Position numbers and translations under genes: made by a program
Assembly: GCA_020436955.1 (NCBI GenBank)
Contig: JAGQWW010000066.1
Location: 1 to 10,061, forward strand
Direction of reading: 5' to 3'
DNA length: 10,061 nucleotides
From: Saprospiraceae bacterium
Lineage (GTDB): Bacteria; Bacteroidota; Bacteroidia; Chitinophagales; Saprospiraceae
The notes under the pieces: model-generated
What the model saw: the letters and a program-made list of their open reading frames with translations, nothing else
Databases searched by the model: none
What the model was told of the DNA's origin: nothing
Shown: one piece after another, positions 1 through 6,698 of the stretch
How the letters are laid out: every line of letters starts with the position of its first letter
Numbering within the stretch: the first letter of the stretch is position 1

Positions 1-26
1 GGTAATAATACTTTGATAAATTAAAT

Positions 27-63
27 TCATACCTCATACCTCATACCTCATACCTCACCTACC
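27..63. repeat. Heptamer tandem repeat (TCATACC)x4
   Basis: Four perfect head-to-tail copies of TCATACC occupy 27-54 and are followed by a decayed unit (TCACCTACC) at 55-63. Read on the minus strand the unit is GGTATGA. The array sits immediately downstream of the DUF2279 gene, and the decayed unit supplies that gene's TAG stop (59-61). It has no dyad symmetry, so it is not a terminator hairpin. I take it to be an intergenic simple repeat; its copy number may vary between strains. Confidence 0.85.
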
Positions 64-1072
64 AATAAATCGGATACCCCCTGATCTCACCTTTCGAATT
101 AAATTCAAGTGTGGGAGAAGGGATTTTTATCCAATTCAATGTTTTAAAAAGGGTATTTAGCCATTTTTTTCTGGTTTTGATTTGGCTCAGGTCAATATCC
201 AAACTTAGCATATAGCGTCGGTACCTTGGATAATCAGTTGATGAAAGAACAAAAGTAGCTCCATCGTCTGTGGTCCATTGGTTGCCAAATCCACCGAACA
301 GGTTGCCACCTCCATAGCCTACTGCAAGGTTGAGCCATTTTGGAAAAGAACTTTTCTCTCGTTCAGGTAAGAACGACCAAATATTGAAGGAGGCCCAATT
401 GGTTTGAGCATTGTAGTCTTTTAATAACAGCTCTGCAAAACTGGTCCCATACAAGTTTTGAACTCTTTCGGATATGCTCATGGTTTGGGTTGCATCTTGA
501 GATGTTAAGGTGGGAAAAGCGCCATAGTCAACAGCATGACTGGAGACTTTCATTTTTATCCTTTGTTCTTGCCATGCCAGTTCCTGACCCATAAACAATA
601 AGGTGCCAGCAGTATTGAAGGCGAGGTCACCCATGCTGAACCCCCATTTTTCAGAAAATCCATCCATTACCTCTACGGTTAGTTGTAACCCGGTACCTAC
701 CAATGCACCAGTCCACATGGCCTTCTTACGGTTCATTCCGGTCCAAAGCGCACCTTCAAAACAGTAATTAGCATAGATGTAAGAAGTAAAAAAATGACCT
801 GCTTTATCTACCTGTTTCCATTCCTCCCAATCATTGAAGAAGTGGAATTTCCCTATGGGGTAATTTTTATACCATTCGTTCCATAACCCAATAGAGGCGC
901 TGCCATAAATTACAGTTCCAATGCCGGCTATGGTATAAAAACGCCTGGGATGAAAGGTGTCTGCTTTTTCAAAAAAAGAAAGCGTTGGGGTTTTATCTTG
1001 CCCAATAGCTGTTTGAAATACTAAGCAGGAAAAAAGCAATAAGAAAAGCGGTTTTAATTTGGGGTTTTGCAT
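59..1072 (-). CDS. DUF2279-family exported protein
   Basis: An exported protein of unknown function, about 337 aa from the ATG at 1072. An upstream in-frame TTG at 1078 is less likely as the start. The N-terminus is a signal peptide: a Lys pair, then a Leu/Phe-rich core, with probable cleavage before Gln at TAIG|QDK. Recognisable DUF2279 signatures follow: DKAGHFFTSY around residues 89-98, and an E..DGFS...GFS.GDL..N..G block around 134-156, flanked by hydrophobic stretches. The C-terminal half has Gly-rich and alternating segments (LNLAVGYGGGN, YMLSLDIDLSQ), suggesting beta strands at or near the outer membrane. No enzymatic function is known to me. It begins 9 nt after the dctM stop and is the last gene of the cluster, so it is probably co-transcribed with the TRAP genes. 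The stop is TAG. Family assignment is by recall of motifs, not by search. Confidence 0.8.
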   Translation of the reverse strand: MQNPKLKPLFLLLFSCLVFQTAIGQDKTPTLSFFEKADTFHPRRFYTIAGIGTVIYGSASIGLWNEWYKNYPIGKFHFFNDWEEWKQVDKAGHFFTSYIYANYCFEGALWTGMNRKKAMWTGALVGTGLQLTVEVMDGFSEKWGFSMGDLAFNTAGTLLFMGQELAWQEQRIKMKVSSHAVDYGAFPTLTSQDATQTMSISERVQNLYGTSFAELLLKDYNAQTNWASFNIWSFLPEREKSSFPKWLNLAVGYGGGNLFGGFGNQWTTDDGATFVLSSTDYPRYRRYMLSLDIDLSQIKTRKKWLNTLFKTLNWIKIPSPTLEFNSKGEIRGYPIYW

Positions 1073-1081
1073 TTGCAAAAA

Positions 1082-2407
1082 TTAATAGGAAAAGATTTTT
1101 AGAATCTCCGGAAATACAATCACCAAACCTATAAAAATTACCTGGATGATTACAAATGGAACTATGCCTTTGTAAATATCTCTGGTAGTAACCCCAGGTG
1201 GTGCAACACCTTTCAGGTAAAATAGAGAAAATCCAAAAGGCGGAGTCAGAAACGATGTTTGTAAATTCAAGGCAATCAATATCCCTACCCAAACCAGGTC
1301 TATTCCCATGTTGGCAAATATGGGGGCTACGACAGGAACGATGATAAATATGATTTCAATAAAGTCGATAAAAAAGCCTGCAATGAATATTACGACCATC
1401 ACCAAAGCCAAAAACAAATAAGGGGACAGATTGGAATGCACGATGACTTCAGTCAAAAACCTGTCACCTCCCATGCCTCTAAATACAAGTGAGAAAGTGG
1501 TTGCCCCTAATAAGATCAAGAAAACCATACTGGTCAGTAAAGTAGTTTCCTTCATCACTTCTTTCAAAATGCGTAAACTGAATTTACCTTGCGTTAGGGT
1601 TAGGATAGTAGCTCCAAATGCTCCGATCGCAGCTGCTTCGGTAGGTGATGCAATACCTTTAAAAATAGAACCCAAAACGGCTAAAATCAATAGAAAGGGT
1701 AAAACAAAAGCCTTTAAGGTTTGCCATCCAAGATTAGCATTTACACCTTCTTTCCCTTGTTGGTTTGCGTGGATAGGGACCGCTTCAGGCTTAATGATGG
1801 CAATGCCAATGATGTAAAGAATATACAAAAGGACTAGTATAATGCCCGGACCTAAGGCAGCAGAAAACAAGGCTCCAACATCTACGACCTGATTGCCTGA
1901 ATAATTGCTCAGCGTGTCAGCCAATAAAACCAACACAATGGAAGGTGGAATGATTTGTCCGAGCGTGCCGGATGCTGCAATGGTCCCGGTTGCTAAGCTA
2001 TTTGAGTACCCATTTTTCAACATAATCGGTAGACTTATGAGTCCCATCGTCACAACCGTAGCGCCAACTATACCGGTTGAAGCAGCGAGTAAAGCGCCTA
2101 CAATCACCACTGAAATAGCCAGGCCTCCTCTAAACCTTCCAAACAGTCGGGCCATTGTCGAGAGCATGGATTCAGCCAATCCTGACTTTTCCAACATGAT
2201 GCCCATGTAAATAAACAGCGGTACCGCAATAAGGACCACATTTTCCATGATACCCTTAAATCGTAAGGGTAACAGGTCAAAAAACTCTGGACCCAGAAAG
2301 ATGGAACCAAATAGAATTGATAATCCGCCCAGGGTTAATGCCACCGGGTAACCACTAAGGATCAGGATGAATATCAAGCCGAATAAAACCAACGCCAGCC
2401 ACTCCAT
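1082..2407 (-). CDS. dctM: TRAP transporter large permease (DctM)
   Basis: The large membrane subunit (441 aa) of a tripartite ATP-independent periplasmic (TRAP) transporter. This family imports carboxylates and other organic anions using a sodium gradient, with substrate delivered by a periplasmic binding protein. The protein is hydrophobic throughout, with about 11-12 membrane segments. Family blocks are visible: a Gly-rich turn with ASTGIVGATVV (109-119), AASGTLGQIIPPS (144-156), the re-entrant GIASPTEAAAIGA (251-263), and LQTSFLTPPFGFSLFYLKG (382-400). The last block resembles the FcbT3/COG4664 subgroup (labelled mannitol/chloroaromatic) more than the SiaM type, from memory. The name dctM is the family name and does not predict dicarboxylate as substrate. 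It starts 3 nt after the dctQ stop, and its own stop is TAA. The substrate cannot be read from this subunit. Confidence 0.95.
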   Translation of the reverse strand: MEWLALVLFGLIFILILSGYPVALTLGGLSILFGSIFLGPEFFDLLPLRFKGIMENVVLIAVPLFIYMGIMLEKSGLAESMLSTMARLFGRFRGGLAISVVIVGALLAASTGIVGATVVTMGLISLPIMLKNGYSNSLATGTIAASGTLGQIIPPSIVLVLLADTLSNYSGNQVVDVGALFSAALGPGIILVLLYILYIIGIAIIKPEAVPIHANQQGKEGVNANLGWQTLKAFVLPFLLILAVLGSIFKGIASPTEAAAIGAFGATILTLTQGKFSLRILKEVMKETTLLTSMVFLILLGATTFSLVFRGMGGDRFLTEVIVHSNLSPYLFLALVMVVIFIAGFFIDFIEIIFIIVPVVAPIFANMGIDLVWVGILIALNLQTSFLTPPFGFSLFYLKGVAPPGVTTRDIYKGIVPFVIIQVIFIGLVIVFPEILKIFSY

Positions 2408-2410
2408 ACT

Positions 2411-2929
2411 TTATTCGTTTATCGGTTGATGTGATTTGTTGCTAAGGATAAGTACTGATTTTAATATTTGCGCTATGCCCTGCAACAATAATAATATGAA
2501 ACCTACAGTGATGGCTCCTTTAATCAAAAATCTATATGGTAAGCCTCCCGGGTTAGGTGAACCTTCGTTTTGCATAAAGGAGTTGGAAGCGTAATCAAAG
2601 GAAGTATAAATAACCACCCAAGTCCAGGGCAGTAAAAACAAAAGACCACCCAATAGGTCAATAAGCGCCTTTTTCTTTTCCGGCTGATTATTGTACCATA
2701 TATCTACCCTTACATGCCTATCCTCCTTGAGTGTATAAGCAGCTCCGAATAAAAAGATTAGTGCATAAAGGTGCCATTCCATTTCTGTCACCCACACCTT
2801 GGTGTAGTTAAAGAAATATCTGGTTAGGACATCATAGGTGAAGAGTAAAACAAGGATGCTGGTTATCCAACCGGCAATTACCCCTATTTTTGAATTTATT
2901 AAATCAATGAATCGTATTATTCGGTTCAT
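2411..2929 (-). CDS. dctQ: TRAP transporter small permease (DctQ)
   Basis: The small membrane subunit (172 aa, the usual size) that pairs with DctM in a TRAP transporter. Four hydrophobic segments are visible at roughly residues 15-35, 49-67, 90-110 and 137-155. Family hallmarks include LTRYFF (35-40), the TEMEWHLYALIFLFGAAYTL stretch (48-67), the HVRVDI loop (72-77), and EGSPNPGGLPYRFLIK (122-137). The last motif is typical of the FcbT2/COG4665 subgroup, agreeing with the subgroup inferred for the adjacent DctM. The ATG lies 2 nt after the lipoprotein stop, and dctM begins 3 nt after this TAA stop, so translational coupling is likely. There is no Shine-Dalgarno, only an A-rich leader. No DctP gene is adjacent. 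Confidence 0.93.
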   Translation of the reverse strand: MNRIIRFIDLINSKIGVIAGWITSILVLLFTYDVLTRYFFNYTKVWVTEMEWHLYALIFLFGAAYTLKEDRHVRVDIWYNNQPEKKKALIDLLGGLLFLLPWTWVVIYTSFDYASNSFMQNEGSPNPGGLPYRFLIKGAITVGFILLLLQGIAQILKSVLILSNKSHQPINE

Positions 2930-2931
2930 TT

Positions 2932-3474
2932 TTATTTACTCTGGTAAGTAATGGATGTGGTTATTATTTTCCAGGCATCTGATAAATTGGCAGAATCTCT
3001 TGTCGCTGAACCAGCAGAAGGTAAGGTTACTTCTGCGACAACCTTAAAAGCCCCAGGTTCATTTGAAAGGGCATCAGATAGATCGATTTCACCTTTGAAT
3101 TCTGTAATTCGTAAACGTGTAGAGTCTTGTGTATATGATTGAAAGTAAGGGACATTTTTTTCAAAGAAAAATCCGTAATCTACGTAAGCTCTATAAGTTG
3201 GACCTACAACAACAATTGAATCCCTTAAAAAGGAAACAACAATAGAAACCTTCTGGTCGACACAAACATTTGAATATTCAATTGTTTCATATCGATAAAT
3301 TAAATCACCATTTTCCATTAATACATCATCTGGACGATCAGGTTCTCCGTTATTGGAGAAGTTCCAGAAAGATGGACTATCAAATGTTTCAAAACAGGTA
3401 TTCTCATCTTCGAAAAAGGAGTCACAGGAAAGTATGAATAAAGCTGCAAGGGTAAGGGTCAGGTGCCATTTCAT
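2932..3474 (-). CDS. Orphan lipoprotein, first gene of TRAP cluster
   Basis: A 180-aa protein that I do not recognise. Its N-terminus is a lipoprotein signal peptide: MKWH, a hydrophobic core, then the lipobox ILSC with the lipidated residue Cys17. After Cys comes DSFFEDE; acidic residues near the lipid anchor recall Bacteroidota surface-export signals, but the fit is only approximate. The mature part (about 160 aa) is rich in Asp, Ser and aromatic residues with alternating hydrophobic stretches (VSIVVSFLRDSIVVV), suggesting a beta-sandwich. It has Cys27 and Cys71, which could form a disulfide. It is far too short for a DctP binding protein, normally above 300 aa, and lacks the DctP pattern. 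It ends 2 nt before dctQ, so a link to the transporter is inferred from position only. The frame is intact, with an ATG start and TAA stop. Confidence 0.8.
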   Translation of the reverse strand: MKWHLTLTLAALFILSCDSFFEDENTCFETFDSPSFWNFSNNGEPDRPDDVLMENGDLIYRYETIEYSNVCVDQKVSIVVSFLRDSIVVVGPTYRAYVDYGFFFEKNVPYFQSYTQDSTRLRITEFKGEIDLSDALSNEPGAFKVVAEVTLPSAGSATRDSANLSDAWKIITTSITYQSK

Positions 3475-3507
3475 AATGGTAATTTATTTCTAAGGTAAGA
3501 AATAATA

Positions 3508-3541
3508 AAAAAAGGGAAGCTATGCATAGCTTCCCTTTTTT
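3508..3541 (-). terminator. Palindromic rho-independent terminator
   Basis: A perfect 22-bp palindrome, GGGAAGCTATG and its exact complement (3514-3535), is flanked by six A on one side and six T on the other, giving a 34-bp perfect inverted repeat. On the minus strand it forms a GC-rich-based stem followed by a T run, 18 nt past the stop of the TPR gene. That is the form and place of an intrinsic terminator. Because it is symmetric it could also work on the plus strand, but no plus-strand gene ends here. It leaves only 33 nt before the lipoprotein start. Confidence 0.85.
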
Positions 3542-3559
3542 ATATCAACATCAGGATCT

Positions 3560-4888
3560 TTATTCCTTTCCTTTGAAATAAGACTTAAGGATTTCGCCGT
3601 TTTGAACAGACTCAAGGCGCTTTTTAAATTCCTGAGAAGTTGTCAAATCATTATTTCTAGCGTAAATCTCTTTCAAGGCAATCAGTGTGTTGATGTCGTT
3701 TGGATTCATCTTTTCACTGCGCTTGAAATAAGGAAGAGATTTTTCAAAAAGTGCTTTTGATTCTTTGTCCAACTTGTCGTACATCGCCATGTCTTCTTTA
3801 GACATACCCAATTTGCTCATTTTCTGAACCAACAATACACCTTCATTGAAATATACTGAACCGATACTGTATACTGCATCAAACATTTCAGGATCGATAG
3901 CGATAGCTTGTTCGAAGTAAGAAATAGACTTTGCTTCATATTCTTTTGCCATTTCAGCATTACCTGCTTCAGATTCCTGCTGCATTAGGTTCATATAAAC
4001 ATTACCAAGTGCTGAGTATACAGATGGGTTGTCTGGCTCTGCTTCAATTGCTTTTTTCAAGCTTGCTTCAAGCGCATCAAATTTCTCCTGCTGGATGAAA
4101 TAGTTGATCTCTGCGAACAAAATTTCAGAGTTGTCAGGATATTTTTTGCGACCTTCTGCCAAAACCTCAGCTGCTTTAGGATCATTTTTGGCTGTCAAAA
4201 CTTTGAAGTAATTAGAATACACTTCAGGCATGTCTACCTTCTCATTATATAGGTTGCCAAAAATTTCAGCGGCTCTGTCGGTGTCACCGGCAATATTTGC
4301 AGTGATACCAACTAAGTATTTTTGCTGGTTCAATGTGCCTTCGCCTTCAAATACATCTTTTTGCTCATTGGCAACAAGAATGTTTCTGGCTTCCAGCATC
4401 GCATCCAACAACGGATAAGCACCTGCATAATCCTGAGCATTCAATTTAGAATTGGAGTACAGATTAAGGTAGGTAACTGTTTCTCTTAATGTTTTTAGCG
4501 TACCTTTTGATTGCCATTTTTTTTCAGCCAGGGTCATAGCCTTTTTAAATGACTCTAACGCTTTTACCGGCGCAGTGAAATCTTTGTAAGTGAACGTTTC
4601 TCCCCTCAAATCAGCAAGCGCTCTCGCACTTTCTTCATTTTGGGCTGCTGCGTTATAAATTTCACCTCTTTGTTGCCAAACTTCGTAATCATTGGCCATT
4701 GCAGGATCCGCAACTGCTTTCTCTATATGCTCAATTGCTTCTTTAAGTTTATCCTGATTGTTTCCCGGATCCAAATTAAAACTGGAAATGGCTTTACCTG
4801 CATCTCTCAATTCTTTTTTTCCGTCCTGTGCGTTCACAGATGCTGAGATAAGAACCAGAGACAAAATTCCGAGCATCAATTTTTTCAT
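3560..4888 (-). CDS. Exported TPR-repeat protein downstream of gyrA
   Basis: A 442-aa tetratricopeptide-repeat protein, probably periplasmic. The first 20 residues are a signal peptide (MKKLMLGILSLVLI, cleavage likely at SVNA|QDG). The rest is almost wholly helical, with TPR-like units. The clearest are around 288-340 (SVYSALGNVYMN, then YFEQAIAIDPEMFDAVYSIGSVYF) and 384-425 (SLPYFKRSEKMNPNDINTLIALKEIYARNND); weaker units lie at 220-285. TPRs are protein-binding scaffolds and no catalytic motif is seen. It follows gyrA on the same strand after 112 nt. From memory, a TPR protein after gyrA is a common Bacteroidota order, but no functional tie to gyrase is known to me. The sequence CGAAGGTA at 4931-4938 reads TACCTTCG on the minus strand, one base from the Bacteroidota -7 consensus, so it may have its own promoter. 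A terminator follows. Confidence 0.9.
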   Translation of the reverse strand: MKKLMLGILSLVLISASVNAQDGKKELRDAGKAISSFNLDPGNNQDKLKEAIEHIEKAVADPAMANDYEVWQQRGEIYNAAAQNEESARALADLRGETFTYKDFTAPVKALESFKKAMTLAEKKWQSKGTLKTLRETVTYLNLYSNSKLNAQDYAGAYPLLDAMLEARNILVANEQKDVFEGEGTLNQQKYLVGITANIAGDTDRAAEIFGNLYNEKVDMPEVYSNYFKVLTAKNDPKAAEVLAEGRKKYPDNSEILFAEINYFIQQEKFDALEASLKKAIEAEPDNPSVYSALGNVYMNLMQQESEAGNAEMAKEYEAKSISYFEQAIAIDPEMFDAVYSIGSVYFNEGVLLVQKMSKLGMSKEDMAMYDKLDKESKALFEKSLPYFKRSEKMNPNDINTLIALKEIYARNNDLTTSQEFKKRLESVQNGEILKSYFKGKE

Positions 4889-5000
4889 GGTAAATTCTAT
4901 ATTTTATTGTTATCAAATTCAACATTAAGACGAAGGTAACCGCCTTAATATTCCGAACTATTTGTTAAAGAAATAATTTCAATTGTTAATCCTTGTTAAA

Positions 5001-6641
5001 TTATTCGTCATCAGCTGCATCTCCATCATTTTCTTCTGATGGTGCTGCAGTATCGTTATCCCCTTCTTCTCCACCTTCTGCTACGATTGTATCATCCAAT
5101 TCTTCTTCTTCAGATTCAGCTAATACTGCAACGTCAGCAATTTCATCATTGTCACCTAAGCGGATAACCCTGACACCTTGCGTAGCTCTACCCATTACAC
5201 GGATATCAGCAACTTTCATTCGGATGATGATTCCGTTTTTGGTGGTAATCATAAGGTCGTTTTCATCAACAACTCCTTTTATAGATACTACCTGGCCGGT
5301 TTTAGCAGTGATTTCCATGGTTTTAACACCCTTACCACCACGATTGGTTTTTCTATACTCTTCGTAAAGGGTACGTTTTCCATTTCCTTTTTCGGAAATT
5401 ACCATGATGGTTGATTGTTCTTCTTCTGGATTTACTACTACCAAACCGACTACATTGTCATTATCATCATTGAGGGTAATACCTCTAACCCCTGCCGCAG
5501 TACGACCCATAGGTCTCACTTTCTCTTCATCAAATCGGATAGCATTTCCGCTACTGGATGCAATAAAGATTTCACTGGTGCCTTTGGTTAATTTAGCTTC
5601 AAATAACTGGTCACCTTCATTAATGGTGATCGCCTGGATTCCTCCCGCTCTAGGTCTGGAATATGCTTCCACTGCGGTCTTTTTCACCACACCTTTCTTT
5701 GTACAGAAAAGAATGAAGTGATTTTCCAGGAATTCTTCATCGTTCAGATCATCTATCTTAATGTAAGCCTTGATGCGATCATCCTTAGGAATGGCTAACA
5801 AGTTTTGGATAACCCTTCCGGATGAAGTCTTTGAAGCTTCAGGTATTTCATACACCCTCATCCAATGCACCTTACCACTTTCAGTGAAAAGTAACAGGTA
5901 ATCGTGGTTAGAGGCTACAAACATATGTTCTACCCAATCCTCATTTCTGGTTTTTGCACCTATGGAACCTCTACCACCTCTACTTTGGGTGCGGTATTCA
6001 GCAACCTGGGTACGCTTGATATATCCAAGGTGAGAGATAGAAATAACCACCTCATCATCAGGAATCATATCTTCTATATTGATTTCCACTTCCTGGAATT
6101 CAATTTGAGTTCTACGTGCATCACCATATTTGTCAACTATTTCAGCCAACTCATCTTTGATAATGCTTCTTTGGCGCTCCTCGCTACCTAAAATGTCGCG
6201 ATAATCAGCAATAGCAATTTGCAAATCTTCGTACTCGCTCTTGATTTTATCGCGTTCAAGACCGGTCAATCTTTGCAAACGCAACTCCAGGATTGCCTTT
6301 GCCTGAATCTCTGTTAGCACATAACCTTCCAGTGGCTTCTGATCATCCATTTGGGAATCGATCAAAGGTCTGAACTTGTCCCAGAATTTATTCAGGTCAT
6401 CAATAAAGGCACCTTTCATCAGACCTTCTTTCGCTTCATCCGGTGTAGCAGATTTACGAATCAAGTCTACTACCTGGTCGATATAGTCCAAGGCAGCTAA
6501 AAGACCAATTAAAAGGTGTGCTCTTTCCAGTGCTTTCCTCAAATCATAGGCAGTCCTTCTTTGGATTACCTCGAGGCGGAATTTGATGAACTCATCAATG
6601 ATTTCCAATAAACCTAAGGTCCTTGGACGACCATTCACCAA
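5001..6641 (-). CDS. gyrA: GyrA C-terminal part (coiled coil + pinwheel)
   Basis: The second open piece of gyrA: 546 aa if begun at the TTG at 6641, but the coding frame really continues back to 6698. Residues 334-490 of the full protein hold the end of the tower and the coiled coil with the C-gate (RRTAYDLRKALERAHLLIGL; LQRLTGLERDKI). The C-terminal DNA-wrapping beta-pinwheel follows. The GyrA box is QSRGGRG at full-length residues 552-558, equivalent to E. coli QRRGGRG, so this is gyrase rather than topoisomerase IV. Degenerate blade motifs recur (RPRAGGIQ, GRTAAGVRG, NRGGKGVK, GRATQGVR). The last 39 residues (841-879) contain 19 Asp/Glu and no basic residue. No convincing initiation site precedes 6641, so independent translation as a natural split subunit is unlikely. 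Confidence 0.85.
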   Translation of the reverse strand: MVNGRPRTLGLLEIIDEFIKFRLEVIQRRTAYDLRKALERAHLLIGLLAALDYIDQVVDLIRKSATPDEAKEGLMKGAFIDDLNKFWDKFRPLIDSQMDDQKPLEGYVLTEIQAKAILELRLQRLTGLERDKIKSEYEDLQIAIADYRDILGSEERQRSIIKDELAEIVDKYGDARRTQIEFQEVEINIEDMIPDDEVVISISHLGYIKRTQVAEYRTQSRGGRGSIGAKTRNEDWVEHMFVASNHDYLLLFTESGKVHWMRVYEIPEASKTSSGRVIQNLLAIPKDDRIKAYIKIDDLNDEEFLENHFILFCTKKGVVKKTAVEAYSRPRAGGIQAITINEGDQLFEAKLTKGTSEIFIASSSGNAIRFDEEKVRPMGRTAAGVRGITLNDDNDNVVGLVVVNPEEEQSTIMVISEKGNGKRTLYEEYRKTNRGGKGVKTMEITAKTGQVVSIKGVVDENDLMITTKNGIIIRMKVADIRVMGRATQGVRVIRLGDNDEIADVAVLAESEEEELDDTIVAEGGEEGDNDTAAPSEENDGDAADDE

Positions 6642-6698
6642 AGCAACGTTATTAACCCCGTAAGAGGTTTGAAGAGGCGTGTACTTATATAAATGGCT

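Noticed and set aside
1431..2210. Plus-strand open frames of 128 and 101 codons opposite dctM.
   Set aside because: They are antisense shadows of a strongly supported membrane protein gene; their sequences are only the mirror of DctM codons.
2932..3474. The 180-aa lipoprotein as the missing DctP binding protein.
   Set aside because: It is about half the usual DctP length and lacks any DctP-like sequence pattern.
4924..4949. Inverted repeat ATTAAG/CTTAAT between gyrA and the TPR gene, considered as a gyrA terminator.
   Set aside because: The stem is only six AT-rich pairs with a 14-nt loop and no T run, too weak to support a terminator call.
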